From positions 29,388,108 through 29,452,107 of the forward strand of contig OZ018408.1 in NCBI GenBank assembly GCA_963969595.1: a DNA stretch of 64,000 bases, in the 5' to 3' direction. Positions within the stretch are counted from its first letter, which is position 1, and every line of letters starts with the position of its first letter. The position numbers and the translations under genes are program-made. This DNA comes from Neckera pumila (lineage: Eukaryota > Streptophyta > Bryopsida > Hypnales > Neckeraceae). The notes beneath the pieces were generated by a model. It saw only the letters and a program-made list of their open reading frames with translations. It was not told the DNA's origin and made no database searches. This document shows positions 36,585 through 48,937 of the stretch, piece after piece.

Positions 36585-37188
36585 TTAATTTTTCGGTTGA
36601 AGAAGTGCTAATATTACTTCATTTCTTGACTTTGAACAAAAGTTTGCCAATTTGATTTGATTTGAGATCGATAAATTGTACTTGTCCATTTACTTTGAAT
36701 ATGGTCCAAATGGAAAGGATAAAGTGTTTTCATAATTTTCACAATTGAAAATTTAAACATGCAAGTTGTTGATTTGGAATTATTTGCAATTTATATTTAT
36801 TAGAAAAATTGCATTTCAACAATTGCAAGGTGGATTGTATAATGAATGTAATAGCCCTTCATTTGAATTTAAGATTTTTTGAAAGTGCATTTGAGTGTGC
36901 TAACACAATTTTTAGTTAATCATGTCACCTCCAATTCTAGAAAACTCTTATATGCAAATTTCTCAAACATTGTGGAGAAGGGCAACATACTTAAAATAGG
37001 ACATGTACATTTTCTTGTTATAATCTTATAATTCCTATACAATTTTACATTCAAAATTGGTATGCACCTTAATAAGCAAGTTCTTTAAATATCTATACGG
37101 TTTAGATTTTGACAAAAATAATTTGCTTCATTGGAGATAATTATAAGCCCATGTTCTTTTTTTTCATAGGAAAAACACATTGGGTTAA
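36585..37188 (+). repeat. Family K direct repeat, copy 2
   Basis: Same segment order as 31870-32485, diverged by roughly a quarter by eye. Confidence 0.65.
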
Positions 37189-37377
37189 TGTAATAACCTA
37201 TTTAATATAATATAGTCAATCCAATCCCAACCTTACTTCTTCAAAGAAGCTCTATGGTACTCTTTACCAAACAAAACAAAGATAAGATTGAATTAATAAC
37301 TTTCATCAAAGTATTCAAAGATCAAATTTCTTTCACTACAAATCTTCATCCAAACTTCATTTTACATTATTCCCACT

Positions 37378-37652
37378 ACACTAAAAACTATATTTAGTGT
37401 TAGCAACACTATTTACAAACCATGACACTAAATATCATTAAGCCTACTAAAGTAAGTAACATTGAATGTAATTTCTAATACTAAATGAACTCTATGGTAA
37501 ATCTGAAATCCGAAAATGTTTACATTTAGTGTTAGAACATATTAAAAAAATGAATTTGCAAAGGAAAAGAATGAAGACAAGGAAAATGATTGGATGGGAT
37601 AGGTTGGTAATTACACTAAATGCAATCCAACACTAAATATAATTTTTAGTGT
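37378..37652. mobile_element. 275-bp MITE with ACACTAAAAA termini and ACT duplication
   Basis: Left ACACTAAAAACTATATTTAG and right, other strand, ACACTAAAAATTATATTTAG. The flanks are ACT on both sides (37375-37377 and 37653-37655). ATTTAGTGTTAG words recur inside in both orientations. Termini and 3-bp duplication are CACTA-like. Confidence 0.75.
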
Positions 37653-37869
37653 ACTAACATTGATATATCAAGGACATTCACTGAATCATATTGCTGTGGA
37701 GAAGCCCAAAACCAACCTAAATGCCATACCAGATGGTTTTGACTTTTGCAATGGTGTAACAATTCCAACACTCATATCTCAATTTCCGTGCACTTTTTGC
37801 AACATCAAATTTGCAAAGTGGGGAACTGCATTTTGCCGGAAATTAAAGGTGCAAACATGAAGCAGAGAA

Positions 37870-38295
37870 AGAAGCACCAATGAATATCACCTCCATTAAG
37901 CCATTAAGATGGGCACCCCAAAACCACACTGTGTCTAAACCACCATCATCACTCTATGTAAATATCCAAAATCAATACATCCTTTGTCTCAAATTAATTA
38001 AGACTGGTGTTTTCTTTGTAAAGATGCAAAAGAAACATCGGTCTTATTTTGATACAAAGAGAATATTTACCCATGTTGAAGACACAATTTTAGAACATCT
38101 ACCCAAAAAAGATTAGACCCTTTATATAACTTTTGCATCATAAATCCACTGAAGATCAAGGTCTTTGGTAAATTGGAACCTTCTTTCACTTGCAAAGAAG
38201 AAAATGTGAAATCTTAACCAGTCTAATAAAAATAAATATGCACAATAGCAAAAAGTGGCAGTTTTAGGGATGCCCACCTTACATGCCTACATATA
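37870..38295 (+). repeat. Family L repeat, copy 1
   Basis: Aligns with 53470-53668 and 54602-54800: CTCTATG(T/C)A-AATATCCAA, TTTTGCAT, GGAACCTTCTTTCACTTGC, CACAATAGCAAAAAGTGGCAG. Unknown class. Confidence 0.55.
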
Positions 38296-39095
38296 AGTGT
38301 ATACATTTATAATTTTAGGACTCTACACTATGTCCATCTACATTTATTTGCATGAAGGGGGGTGCAATTGTGGGTGCACTGCACTCATGTGCACAGATCG
38401 AGCATATATTGCCCTATGCATTGGAGTTGTACAAGCTTACCAATTCCCATGACCAATCACAACTTCTGCAGACCAAAGCTTAGTACCCGCTGAAACTCTT
38501 CCCTTGTATAACAATGGAATATACTGTTTTCATGAACTGCACTAGATTTCTTCCTGTAAATTTCTCAAAGTTCTTGACACAAGCAGAATAAGCAGAATAG
38601 CAACAAGGACACAATGCAGGATGGGCACACTCGACGTACTTCGGGCATCCTACACAAATGATTCAAACAGCACTGCTACTTAAGGTAGGGTCGAATACTA
38701 ATCCTGACTCATGAATCACAAAGCCACAACTAAACACAAGATCAAATACAAAGCAAATCACAGTGCAAGGTCAAATACATCCAACCTTGAAGCACTTGTA
38801 TTGCCTATCCCTGAAAGTTCCATATACATACTGTCACTACATATATGTCTTCAACAGCAAGTTTCAAATTGCGAGTCTCAATTGAAGAAGTTCACTGAAA
38901 CAAGCTAGCTCGATCTTCTGTACAATCTCCATGCACACTAGCCCCTAAAACAACTCATGCGTCCAAAATATATAGCTGGTCCGTGAATTAGAACCCGATC
39001 ACACAACAATGCAACATTCGCAAACTTCAATCCCCCCACAACACGCACGACGAGTAGTTGATGGACGCTGGCATGGAATCACTCTCTTCCGGAAG
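38296..39095. other. 3' flank of the ERF gene; no other feature
   Basis: No transposon terminus was found. The ERF 3' untranslated region must lie here; I could not pick its polyadenylation site with confidence. Confidence 0.4.
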
Positions 39096-40625
39096 CTAAC
39101 TCCAAAGCCGATCACATCGATCTTCTAGCATTGCACTTGGCATCTCCAAAAGAGCCGGGAACAGCGGATCATGCACTCCAGGGTATAAATCCCCCTCCCA
39201 ATCCTCCTCCATGCTGTTCCCAGCAAACAAGCAGGAACTCGGAGCAGCTTGCGGAGACCGCCAGTCTGCACTCAAAAAGCATTCATCACACCCGTCGTCG
39301 AAGGTTTGCCATGCGTCTGGAAGCTCAAACATCGAATCATTCGCGACCAGCATTCCAGCAGGGTCAGCAGGGTACGTGGACTGCCAAGGAGCTGGGAGCT
39401 CACACAACATGCTCCAGCTTGGATCTGTATCGACTACAGGCCCTGGCCCCAGAGATGTGGCGGAGTCGGTGGAGGGAGACAGTGGAGAGGTGGCCGAGTC
39501 TTCTGAGAATTGAAGAACTTGAGAGGAGAACAAGCATTGGTCGGAGTTCGTAACGGTAATGTTGGAGTTTTCGGTGAAGTTGGAGTTTTCGGTGAAGGTT
39601 TTGGGTGGGTGTCCGTTGGGAAAGCAGATATACTTGGAGACCACTTGGGCAAGCGTCCCCGTCTCATCGTCCTTGTTGAATAGCTTCAATGGAGTAGGAA
39701 GCCTGATTTGTTCATCACTGAGATGCAACAAACCATCACCAGTCTCGGTTGTGATTGAATCAGTCGAAACCGTCACCTCGCAATTGATCACCTGCTACCA
39801 CAAACAAACAGTGCTCCACACTTGCATTTGAGTATACTATACATAGTGAAGATCGATCGATGGGCCACACAGATAGAAATGCGAATTGAACAAGCAAGGC
39901 AACGAATTGAAGAGAAGAGAAGATCGATCGACCTTGAGAGGTGGTCCAGGAGGTGGTGCTTCTGCAACAGTAACACATGCAGATGCTCCCTTGCTCTGTA
40001 CCCCAGCTCCTGAATACTTCTGAGCATCCGGCTTCGTGAGCTTCACAGCGTCGTAAGAATTCGCTTCACGACGCTGTGGCAAGGGATCACTGACAGCGCT
40101 CGCCAACCTCTCCACACTCTCACACATATGTCGAAACGGCTCCCGCATCACAGCGTCCAACATGGAGCCCGCCTCCAGTGCTGGGGACTTCGAATTCACA
40201 GGACTGGACGTCGGAAACGCCGTCGCCATCGCGGTGTCCCAGCAGCTCAACAGCTGCTGCTTGTCCCCACCATCACCATCGCCGTGAGCTTTCCTCTTCG
40301 TGAAGAACCCTCCACCTTGCTGCAATTGCGACATCGCCAGAGTGGACGACAGCAAACACGTCGTTTCATGTTTGGGGTAGATGAAGTTGGTTTTGGCTTT
40401 CACGCCTCGCATGGAGCGAGACGCCAAGTCGTATGCCACGGCCGCTTGCTCCGCCGTGTCGAACGTCCCCAACCACCTCCGCTCGCGACTGTGAGGATCT
40501 CGAATCTCCGCTGCAAATCGACCCCATGGACGCTGCCGCACGCCACGGTACTTCCCCTCCTGCACCGCCTTCTTCGTCTTCGTCCTCTTCGGATGCAGCA
40601 GAATCGTCTTCCCATCCGCCACCAT
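39096..40625 (-). CDS. AP2/ERF transcription factor, ERF group VIIIb-like (ESR/DRN-LEP-PUCHI type), two exons
   Basis: Exon 1 is 40625-39933 and exon 2 is 39794 (or 39791) to 39096, separated by a 138-141-bp phase-0 intron. The ATG at 40625 is the first in frame: TAG lies four codons upstream, and a longer version would need a TTG start. The protein is about 462 aa. A single AP2 domain spans residues about 26-84: [19 protein letters not shown], then [14 protein letters not shown] and [11 protein letters not shown]. Ala and Asp at the two ERF-diagnostic positions (AAEIRD) mark the ERF rather than DREB subfamily, so GCC-box DNA is the expected target. [18 protein letters not shown] spacing and a KTNFIYP end are most like group VIIIb, whose members control meristem and stem-cell identity (ESR1/DRN, LEP, PUCHI; liverwort LAXR); this placement is inference. 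A basic stretch (HPKRTKTKK) precedes the domain. The C-terminal half is acidic with many D, E and W residues, fitting an activation domain. No EAR motif was seen. Confidence 0.93.
39792..39797 (-). promoter_or_regulatory. NAGNAG tandem splice acceptor of the ERF intron
   Basis: On the coding strand the intron ends GGTAGCAG before GTGATCAATTGC. TAG and CAG are adjacent three-base acceptors in phase 0. Either choice keeps the frame and differs by one Gln codon at the junction. Confidence 0.6.
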
Positions 40626-40992
40626 CGCTACCAAAAGCTAAGCTAAGGACTAGCTCCCGACCATGAACTCGCTCCGGGGAGCTTGCTAAGGAGACGATCA
40701 ATGGGTGGGTAAAAGACCGAGAGAGAAGGCCGCACCTACTTAAGTATGTCCAAAAGGTTTCACTAGACCTGGTGTGGGAGAATCTGAGCTAGCTGAACTG
40801 GGAAGATGCGAAAGGTGCACTACGTACTGTTGCAGCCTTGCAGGTAGCTGTGCTTGAATTGCGGGAGTGCGTGACTGCAGGGCGCCAGGCACCTGATGAG
40901 CTAGCTCGCTTCCGGCAAGTGTGCCTGTGGGACAGCTTACGAAAGGGTGTGCCGGAGGAATTGAATGGAGGTACGAGCCGCAATTGTGAGGA

Positions 40993-41012
40993 GGGGGAGG
41001 GGGAGGGGTGGG
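40993..41012 (+). promoter_or_regulatory. G-quadruplex-capable tract upstream of the ERF gene
   Basis: Runs of 5, 5, 4 and 3 G are separated by single bases (A, A, T), a canonical tight-loop quadruplex pattern. It lies on the strand opposite the ERF coding sense, about 370 bases before its ATG, within either the promoter or an intron of the leader. Confidence 0.55.
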
Positions 41013-41084
41013 TGACGGGATGGGTTGGAGAGGGAAACACAGCAACTGCAAAGTGTGAGTGAGGGCTGTACGAAAACAACTTAC

Positions 41085-41300
41085 CGTTCGTAGAAGGCCG
41101 CTCTGGTTTGCGCTGCGACGGATGCCGCGCCCGGCGCTGCCAAGGGCTCAGTTAAGCTGGAAGGCGGCGTGGCGCCACTCTGTCGTGGAAGGAGTGAAGG
41201 ACTGACTGCATCCGATTCGCTTGGGATAATTATGTTTGGAAGTCTGGCAGGGACACTTGGCATTTAGTTGGGGAGAAATAAATGGAGCAGGGGCAGAGCA
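41085..41300 (-). other. Candidate 5' leader exon of the ERF gene ending at a consensus donor
   Basis: On the minus strand ACG^GTAAGT occurs with the exon ending at 41085, a near-perfect plant donor. The preceding 200 bases are richer in G and C than the surroundings and contain an ATG-started 60-codon frame (41263-41081) rich in Ser, Pro and Ala. The simplest reading is an untranslated first exon with a leader intron of about 0.3-0.4 kb; a candidate acceptor (CTCCCACACCAG) lies near 40770. It could also be a short upstream open frame or a separate transcript. The upstream limit is not determined. Confidence 0.35.
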
Positions 41301-41498
41301 TCCCCAGTGCAGTTCCCGAGACGACAGCCCCTTGAAATCAGAAAGAAGTAGGAGACTTGCAAAGGAGAATTGCATCAACCAGAAAGTAGGAGAATTGGAT
41401 AGGAGAATTGCATCAACTACAATTAAGAGCATTGCCACCGCTTCAACTTCACATGCAACGTGAAAAGTCATTTCAAGGGTCAAGCCCCGGGCCACTTG

Positions 41499-41738
41499 TA
41501 CTACATCAAATAGTGCAATTAGGTTGCCCCACACTAATTTTTCATATCTTACACTTCCACTGCTATAAAAAAGATTTTCATCACTAATTATTGCAAAAAA
41601 ATTATATTTGAAAGGCCTTGCAACCACTACAAAGCTGCTGAAAAATAAATTAACAACCTTCAAGTTGTAAACCATGTGAAATTCAAGCATGGTCAACATA
41701 TAGTCTGGAGCAACCTAATTGCACTATTGAGTGTAGTG
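41499..41738. mobile_element. 240-bp MITE with ACTACA...AATAGTGCAATTAGG termini
   Basis: Left TACTACATCAAATAGTGCAA and right, other strand, CACTACACTCAATAGTGCAA, both continuing TTAGGTTGC, give a TIR of about 30 bp. Termini are CACTA-like; the target duplication is not clear. Confidence 0.75.
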
Positions 41739-43876
41739 TCTCCGTATTTTTTGGAATAGTGTTGAAGTGTGTCCCGTTTCATCTCCGCAATAACTTTATT
41801 TGCAACTTGGTTGTAATTGGAACCCTTTCATGAACGTCACTCCCTCACGTGAATGTTGTTCCCTCCTTCACTAATATGGGGCTTGTAGATAGTTGTGTGA
41901 GCTCTTGTGTGGACTCAAAAGACTATAGACCTACAATGGATGGAGCATATATAATTGTGGTGTCACTCCATAGAGAGCGGAAAGCAATAACGGTGATGCA
42001 ATGGAGTCCAAAAGTGCCACCTTCTTGCTATAATTGCGGTCACGTCTATCTTCAAGTTTGCGATGGAACTGCTCTGAGAGCATCTCGAATGCAAAGATGG
42101 GAACATGCATAGTATCTAGATTTTGAAGTCAATAAAGGCGGACTTCATTCCGCTCCGGTGACTTTTGAAAAGAAATTGACCTGGCAATGCAAAGCCAACA
42201 ATCCAAACCTCAAATGGACTTTTTTCGCATCATAAAAAGAAAGAAAAGAAAAGATTTGACACTAAATAACGACCTTTTGTACGAAAAAAGGGAATTCCAA
42301 TTCATTAACATATATAACAAGGTTGAAAAGATTTGACAATGATGACTTTTGCTATTGTAAGCCACCTTGCGGACTCTTCGTATTTTGCCAAATTGTTGGA
42401 TTGGAGATGGAAAATGGGGGGCCTAGGAATAAAAAGTGACCAATGCCAGTTGTATTGGGGCTTGTTTTTCTAGTAGCCCCGTCATCATGTGGTTGGCATG
42501 CTCGGTTCCATTGGAGTTGCTCTAAGTTAGCATTCGAGAAGTTTTTGGAATTGCCTCTATGATTCGACTCTTTTTGTAGAAAGAGTCAGGGGGCTAAAGT
42601 CGCAGTCGCATCCTCTCTTTATCAAAATCTTTTGGTTCATTTCCTCTAGTATCAAATTCTCACTAACTACTTTCCTTCGACTTCAAATTTGCAAAGGTTA
42701 CAATCTTCTTCTTTCAAAGACATGCCAGTTTTGACACTAAACTCTAAATTTCATTAAATTATATAGACATGAACAATGGAATAGGGACTAGCCATTACAA
42801 CCAACCTTAAAGCAATACCCACCCTTGCCTTGTCTAAGCACTTCAAACCCTTGAATGGCCAATTCTAAAGTGATATCCATCTTGTCCATGAATATATCCA
42901 CCTCTAGCAACCCGGATATTAGCCCTAAATTTGAAATGGCAAGCGGCTAAAATCTAACAATTTCATGAAAGAGAGGCTACATATCTATTTTTTATTCTTG
43001 CACCTTAGTTGGTTGTTGGTGCTACCAAATTTTTGTCCGATTCCAGATCTTTCATTTTCACACTTCAATTGGTTATATTTCTAAAGGCACCAGCTAACAA
43101 TTAACAAACTAGCAGTTTTCCATAAACATTAAAACCAATCCAACACGGAGAAGTTGTGGGCAATTTTTTGGAATCTTTTTTAACTTTATCCTGGAGCTAC
43201 TTTTTTTCAATTCCCATGTTCTATTGGGGGTTCAATTTCACATTCCAGTTTTCTTTTATCTATTATTCCATTGGATTTTTTGGTGTGCTTGTAAAATCTA
43301 ATTGGTTACTTTCTCATTTTCATCGGCTTATTGTATATTAACTGTCGAGTTTTCTCAAAAGCTAGTTAATTGGGTAGACACAGTGGGAGGCTCCTTCACT
43401 TGCCATGTGAGTTGATTTTGTGAGCGTTTTAATTTCTTGCTATATATAAAAAAATAGAGTTTTCCATCTTGGATTCTTTTTTTTGTGCTTTAGAAGAATT
43501 ACAATAGCCTCAATGAAGATAAGGATATTGGAAGAAGCTTTTGTCACTCCCTTGAACAAATATAAGATTCTTCAACAAGAATTATTTGTTATCCACTCAT
43601 CTCCTTCCACATGCATTTATTGAATTGGTAGAACAAGGTTTCCCTAGTGTGATAATTCCACAATCTGCAAGAGCTAGCCCCTTGCTTTGGATAGTATCAT
43701 CTCAACCACAACAAATGGTGAAATTCTTTTTATATGTTACAAAAGAATTTTCACAACTTTGTCAAGTACAATAGAGGTTTCTTTGGCCAATCCTAAAATC
43801 CCACTATGAAAGCGTTTCTGGAATTTACAATTGCACACAGCAAGAGATATTTTCAAAACCCTCTTGTATATTCAAT
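41739..43876. other. No gene or classified repeat recognised
   Basis: An 87-codon frame from 41849 has no motif I recognise. The rest is AT-rich spacer. Confidence 0.4.
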
Positions 43877-44808
43877 TTAACCCCTAAAATTTCATGACTA
43901 TGTAATCACTAAAAACGCTCTAAAACTGCCATTTCTAATACAACTACCAAATTTTTGGAAAAAAACAATTTTTGACACATGCAACCATAGGATCTTGTAG
44001 TATGATATTTTGAAAACATGTGGTAAAAATTTCAGAAAATTCCACCATATGGATCATAAGATATAAGCATTCAAAGTCTTGAAAACCATTTTTTCAATCC
44101 TGCGAAAAACCGGGCAGCTGCACTTTGCAAGCTCACTTTTCAATGAAAAAATGCCACTAAAGGTGGTGCTTCTTTGAATTCAGTTTCCTAAACAAGTTGT
44201 CTATATGCATGAAAATTTTCACATCATTTGGAATTGTACAACATATAGGAAAAAAATAGCAAGTAGAAAGAAGTAGAAAATGACTCAAAATACTAAATTG
44301 TTAAAAATTTAATCATGGAATTTAAAAATGCCAATCCCAACGGTTGTAATGTTGTAATAATCAATCTACAGCCTAAGATTTTATTTTTTCCCAAAAATAT
44401 TGAAAATTGAGTTAAATAAACGACTTTAAAGTTTTTTTTAGAGTAGAGAATCCATAACTGCCTGCAAACTAAAAACCCTCATAACTTTTGACTCATTGAT
44501 TGAAATGGAGTGACTCAAAGCTTCTTAAGTATATATAAATGTAGTGGACCAATTTCAAAAAAAAAATTCTGGAAAAAATGATTTTTTCTGATCTGCCCAA
44601 ACTGCCCGGTTACGAAAAAAAGTAACATATCAAGTCACAACTTTTGACTCGTATTTCGAAATGTCATGAAACTTGGTACACATGAATATATTCCTCGCCC
44701 CCACCTTCTATTAAAATTTCAGCCTCAAATATGGATATCTCTAGTCACACGTACCTACCCAAAATTTCTATACGGCCATAAAATGCATGTTGGTCCTTTA
44801 GGGGTTAA
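43877..44808 (-). mobile_element. Family C TTAA element, complete (932 bp)
   Basis: Starts TTAACCCCTAAAATTTCATG; ends, other strand, TTAACCCCTAAAGGACCAAC. Includes AACCATAGGATCTTGTAGTA. Confidence 0.87.
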
Positions 44809-44982
44809 ACATGTACATATGCGTGCCACTGTAAAAAAATGGATTATATTTTAGAAAATCTAATCTTTCTTGTGGTGACTACATGCAAAATGAAGAAACC
44901 TACTGTTCAAATTATTTTGACTATATTAATTTATTCATTTGGGTTATATATTTTTTCTATATTGAGAAGGATTAGGCACATC

Positions 44983-45835
44983 CTCTTCCTTAAAAATTTC
45001 ACACAACGTGTGTCCAAGGAGTAGCTTTAAGGCCCAACAATTTCAAAACTTTTGACTACATGGTTAAAAAGTTATTGGATGATATGTTGTTTTCAACAAT
45101 CAACAAGCAGCTCAAAAAAATTCTAAAAAATCACTTTTAAAATAAATTAAAAATTAAAATGGATTTTCTAGATTTATATATACGTGTAAAGCTTTGGATT
45201 ATTCCATTTTGATTTATGAGATGAAAATTATGAGGTGTTTCAGTTTGCGGGTAGTTATGGATTCTCTACTCTAAAATAAATTTTGAAGTCCTTTATTTAA
45301 CTCAATTTTCAATATCTTTTGAAAAAAAAAAAAAAGTATAGGAAGTATATTGTTTATTACAATATTAAAACCATTGGAATTGACATTTTTCAATTCCATA
45401 ATTAAATTCTTAACAATTTAGTATTTTAAATCATTCTCTACTTCTTTCTTCTTACTATTTGTTTCCTATATGTTGTACAATTCCAAATGGTGTGAAAATT
45501 TTCAAGCATGTACCCAAATTACTTTGAAGAATTAATCCAAGGAGTAACCACCATTTTAGACATTTTTTCATTTGAAAGTGACCTTGTGTAGTGCAGCTGC
45601 CCGTTTTTCGTAGGTCCAAAAAAAGGGGTTTTGTCAATTCAAATGCTATTATTTTGCAATCTACAAGGTGGAAAGTTCTAAAAAATTTTCTACATGTTCT
45701 CAAACAAGCTTACTACAAAATCCTATGGTTACATGTGTCCAAAAATGTCTTTTTTCAAAAATTTGGAACTTGTAATAGAAATGGCAGTTTTGGAGTGTTT
45801 TGGGTGAAAACATAGTCTCTGACCTTTAGGGTTAA
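44983..45835 (+). mobile_element. Family C TTAA element, 5' truncated
   Basis: Matches the copy at 61126 from TCACACAACGTGT onward. Right end, other strand, TTAACCCTAAAGGTCAGAGA. Confidence 0.8.
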
Positions 45836-47207
45836 ACAGAATTGACTAAATGATGCCTCCAAAAAAATTGAAATTCCTATAACATTGTTAGCCACATCTT
45901 AACCATATTGGTCTCCAGTTATATATTGACAATGACATGCACTTATTGTGACATATTCTAGAAAATGTAAAGTACTTGAGTGCACCAATAATCACCACTA
46001 ATAGTAGATGACCATAGTTTAAGCAAAACAAATATTATTGGATTTAACTGGCAAGTGACAGAGGATTCCAATTCACTTTAGTATGCATTATTTGAATATA
46101 TTATGAACAAGTAATGAAATTTTAAAGTATTGCCTTTAGATGTGTCAAATCAAACCAAGCCTTTTACAAGCCTTACTTCATGATTGTGAACATCTTGCGT
46201 TATCAATATCTAATTTTAATTTAGCTTTTTGGTCCAAATGTAGGATTTATTTGTTTAAGGCAATGACAATTATAGGTTGCATGCAATTATAGTATATTAT
46301 AGCTTATCATTAGAATTTTTTGTCAAAAGAGTTATTCAGAATAGTACTGCAAGATTTCTAAAGGAGATAGAATTTTATTCATTTCCAAGAAAATGTCATT
46401 GACTTGGAGATAATTATAAAAACATAAAACTACTTCATAAAAGATTAGTTTTGTATTTTGTGACCTCTCCTAACTAAATTGGGTCTCTAGTTCAATCATC
46501 TAATTATCTAGAGTAATTTCTTGCATTTTTCACATAGTCAAAAATTTAAAGCAAACCTTTAAACATTTTCTTCCTCTCCAAGTACTAATCTTAATACAAC
46601 AATAGAAGAACCATGGTTGAATGTATTGTACACTACTAGTGTTATTTAGTGTTGGGCATCCAATCATACCACATATGTGTTTAAACAACTATTTATGTTA
46701 TAAATTAACTATACCATGATGCTCAAACTTTTAACAAATATGTGATAAATGTCTAATTGGCATTTACTAGTAGTGTTAGCAAGACATGCTTGTATTGAAT
46801 TAATTAAAGGTGTATTATTTCTTTGTTTATTGATGATACCGTCACTTTCAAAATGAAAGAAAATAAAAGTATACGTAATTATTGGTGTTTAGCTAAATTT
46901 AACTTAATCAGTGTAAAATTTTGAATAATGTAAAGCTCCCTTAAACTAATTACAATAGAAACCCTAGTTAGAGGTTGGCCACAACCACTCTGACACTTTA
47001 TAGTAGAGAGGTTATTACATTAAAGGAGGGTTACTACATTTATATTTATGACATTTGTATGTGACTTGGTTCTAGACTAATCTGGCAGCGCATTACTTTA
47101 GAGTGGACGATTACTTTAGCCAGTGTTGCTTATTAGAGGTTCTACCATAAATGAATCTTAGATAAATATGGACTAATCAAAATGGACATTTGGATGTAAA
47201 TTAGATC
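45836..47207. other. No gene or classified repeat recognised
   Basis: AT-rich spacer with short chance open frames. Confidence 0.4.
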
Positions 47208-47797
47208 AACCTTGAAAGGCCCAAGGCCATCTTCTTGTCAAAAGAAACTCAAAATTGTTGGTTCACCTAGGTTACTTCAGAAAATAGAAAAAAAAATTGT
47301 TTAGATTTTGTACTTCATTTGTTTAAGATCATTTAGTAAAATTTCATGAAGTTTGACCATACAAATTGGAAGAAAAAATAAATTAAGATGGCATTGAAAC
47401 ACTATTATCCCAATTGTGAGATTATTTTAGCTGGCAAACTTAACCTTGTCAAACAATTTTTTTTCAAATTGTGAAAATTGCATTGAGAAATGAATCCTTT
47501 AAGTTATTTTTTTTATAAAGATACTTAGATATTGAAAAATAAGATTGGGTTAACATCCTCATTACTAATCCAAATAAAATGAATCAAAACTTTACGTGTA
47601 GAAAAAAACATGAATTTTGGTGGTATAACTTTTGCTCCCAAGCACCAATTGAAATAAAAAATATATATTTATACAAAGGTCATCAATAGTTTTATTTTAT
47701 GAAAAAATTTCAAAAAATTTCACCAAAAATTGAGGTCACAAGAACTTATCCTAAGTCCATTTTGTCTTATGAGGGGACAATAGGACTTTAGGGATAA
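47208..47797 (-). mobile_element. Family A TTAA element, internally deleted and decayed
   Basis: The left terminus has decayed to TCAACCTTGAAAGGCCCAAG; the right end is GACTTTAGGGATAAA. Its left flank (GGACATTTGGATG...TTAGAT) resembles that of the C fragment at 47865. Confidence 0.65.
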
Positions 47798-47864
47798 AAA
47801 AAGATGAAAATGAATAAAATCACATCAATTTAATCAACATGGATATTTGGATGAAAATATTAGA

Positions 47865-47955
47865 TTAACCCCTAAATGTATTTGACTATGTTTTCACCAA
47901 AAATGCTCCAAAACTGCCATTTCTAATACAAGTACCAAGTTTTAGAAAAAAAACA
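47865..47955 (-). mobile_element. Family C TTAA terminal fragment
   Basis: Starts TTAACCCCTAAATGTATTTG and runs through ACTGCCATTTCTAATACAAG before losing homology. Confidence 0.7.
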
Positions 47956-48933
47956 TGGGGGATTTCAAATTTTGCCCTTCTAGAGACTATGGATTTTTTA
48001 TTTGGGAGGACCAAGCAAAGGGTTGTGCAAATCTTATTATCAAACCGTTTGAGGTTGTTGTAAAAAAAAGTGCAATATTTGCAAGCCTTCTTTATGTTCT
48101 TTACGTGATTCTTTACTTTTCAATTCATAATATTGAAGCCTTTATCAAAGTCAAATTATGAAAATTATTCTCCTCGGTCCCATCCTTTCCTTTTATTTTC
48201 ATAATAATAATTTGTACCTCAAACTTCATCAACAATTCACATTTCTTTTTTAATAATAAGATTTTATGTCAAGATGAACAATTTTATCTCTCTTATAATT
48301 CTATTTGTTTCATACATTAAAAAATTCTTGTTGAAAATAAATTCTATTTCATACTAAAAGATTTAATCTTGTCATTTTTTATTTATCATATAATGAAATA
48401 TTATATATAAATCAATATTATTCATTTAAACTTTAGATGAATGATATTACAACTTTAGTAATTAACTGTAATATTATAAAATCAATGGAATATAAATCAT
48501 ATATACTTTATAATAAAATTTTGAATGTTATCACACATGTTATCAACAAAGAGTATCAACTTTAGGATGTCATAAAATTATTATAGTAGAAAAAATATTT
48601 TGACATTGTTATTTTTAAAGTTTTAAAGAGTATGTATTTGAAAAGTTAAGAAAGATATCTCTAATCAATCTATTTATTTGAAGCATGACTTATTCATATT
48701 CATATTCTTATTATTTGGAAAGTGGTACATTGATAAGGTAGATTGTGTAATCTTTTCATGCCATCATAGGATCATTTGTGTGCTTTTAACAAGGACACAA
48801 TATTCATTTCAATCACAAAAGTTTCTTTGTCATTCAAACATGCTTAACAAAACATCATACTAAATTTATCAAGTCAAAAATCCCTTAATAGAAAAGTATA
48901 GACAACTTTTTTTAAGAAGTTGTCAGATACTTG
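47956..48933. other. No gene recognised
   Basis: Very AT-rich; nothing identified. Confidence 0.4.
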
Positions 48934-48937
48934 AAAA

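Noticed and set aside
39131..39553. 140-codon plus-strand frame opposite ERF exon 2
   Set aside because: Antisense shadow of the ERF coding sequence with no recognisable domain.
40366..40701. Open frames of 70-170 codons overlapping the ERF exon 1 in other frames
   Set aside because: Shadows of a GC-rich coding exon; only the minus frame encodes the AP2 domain.
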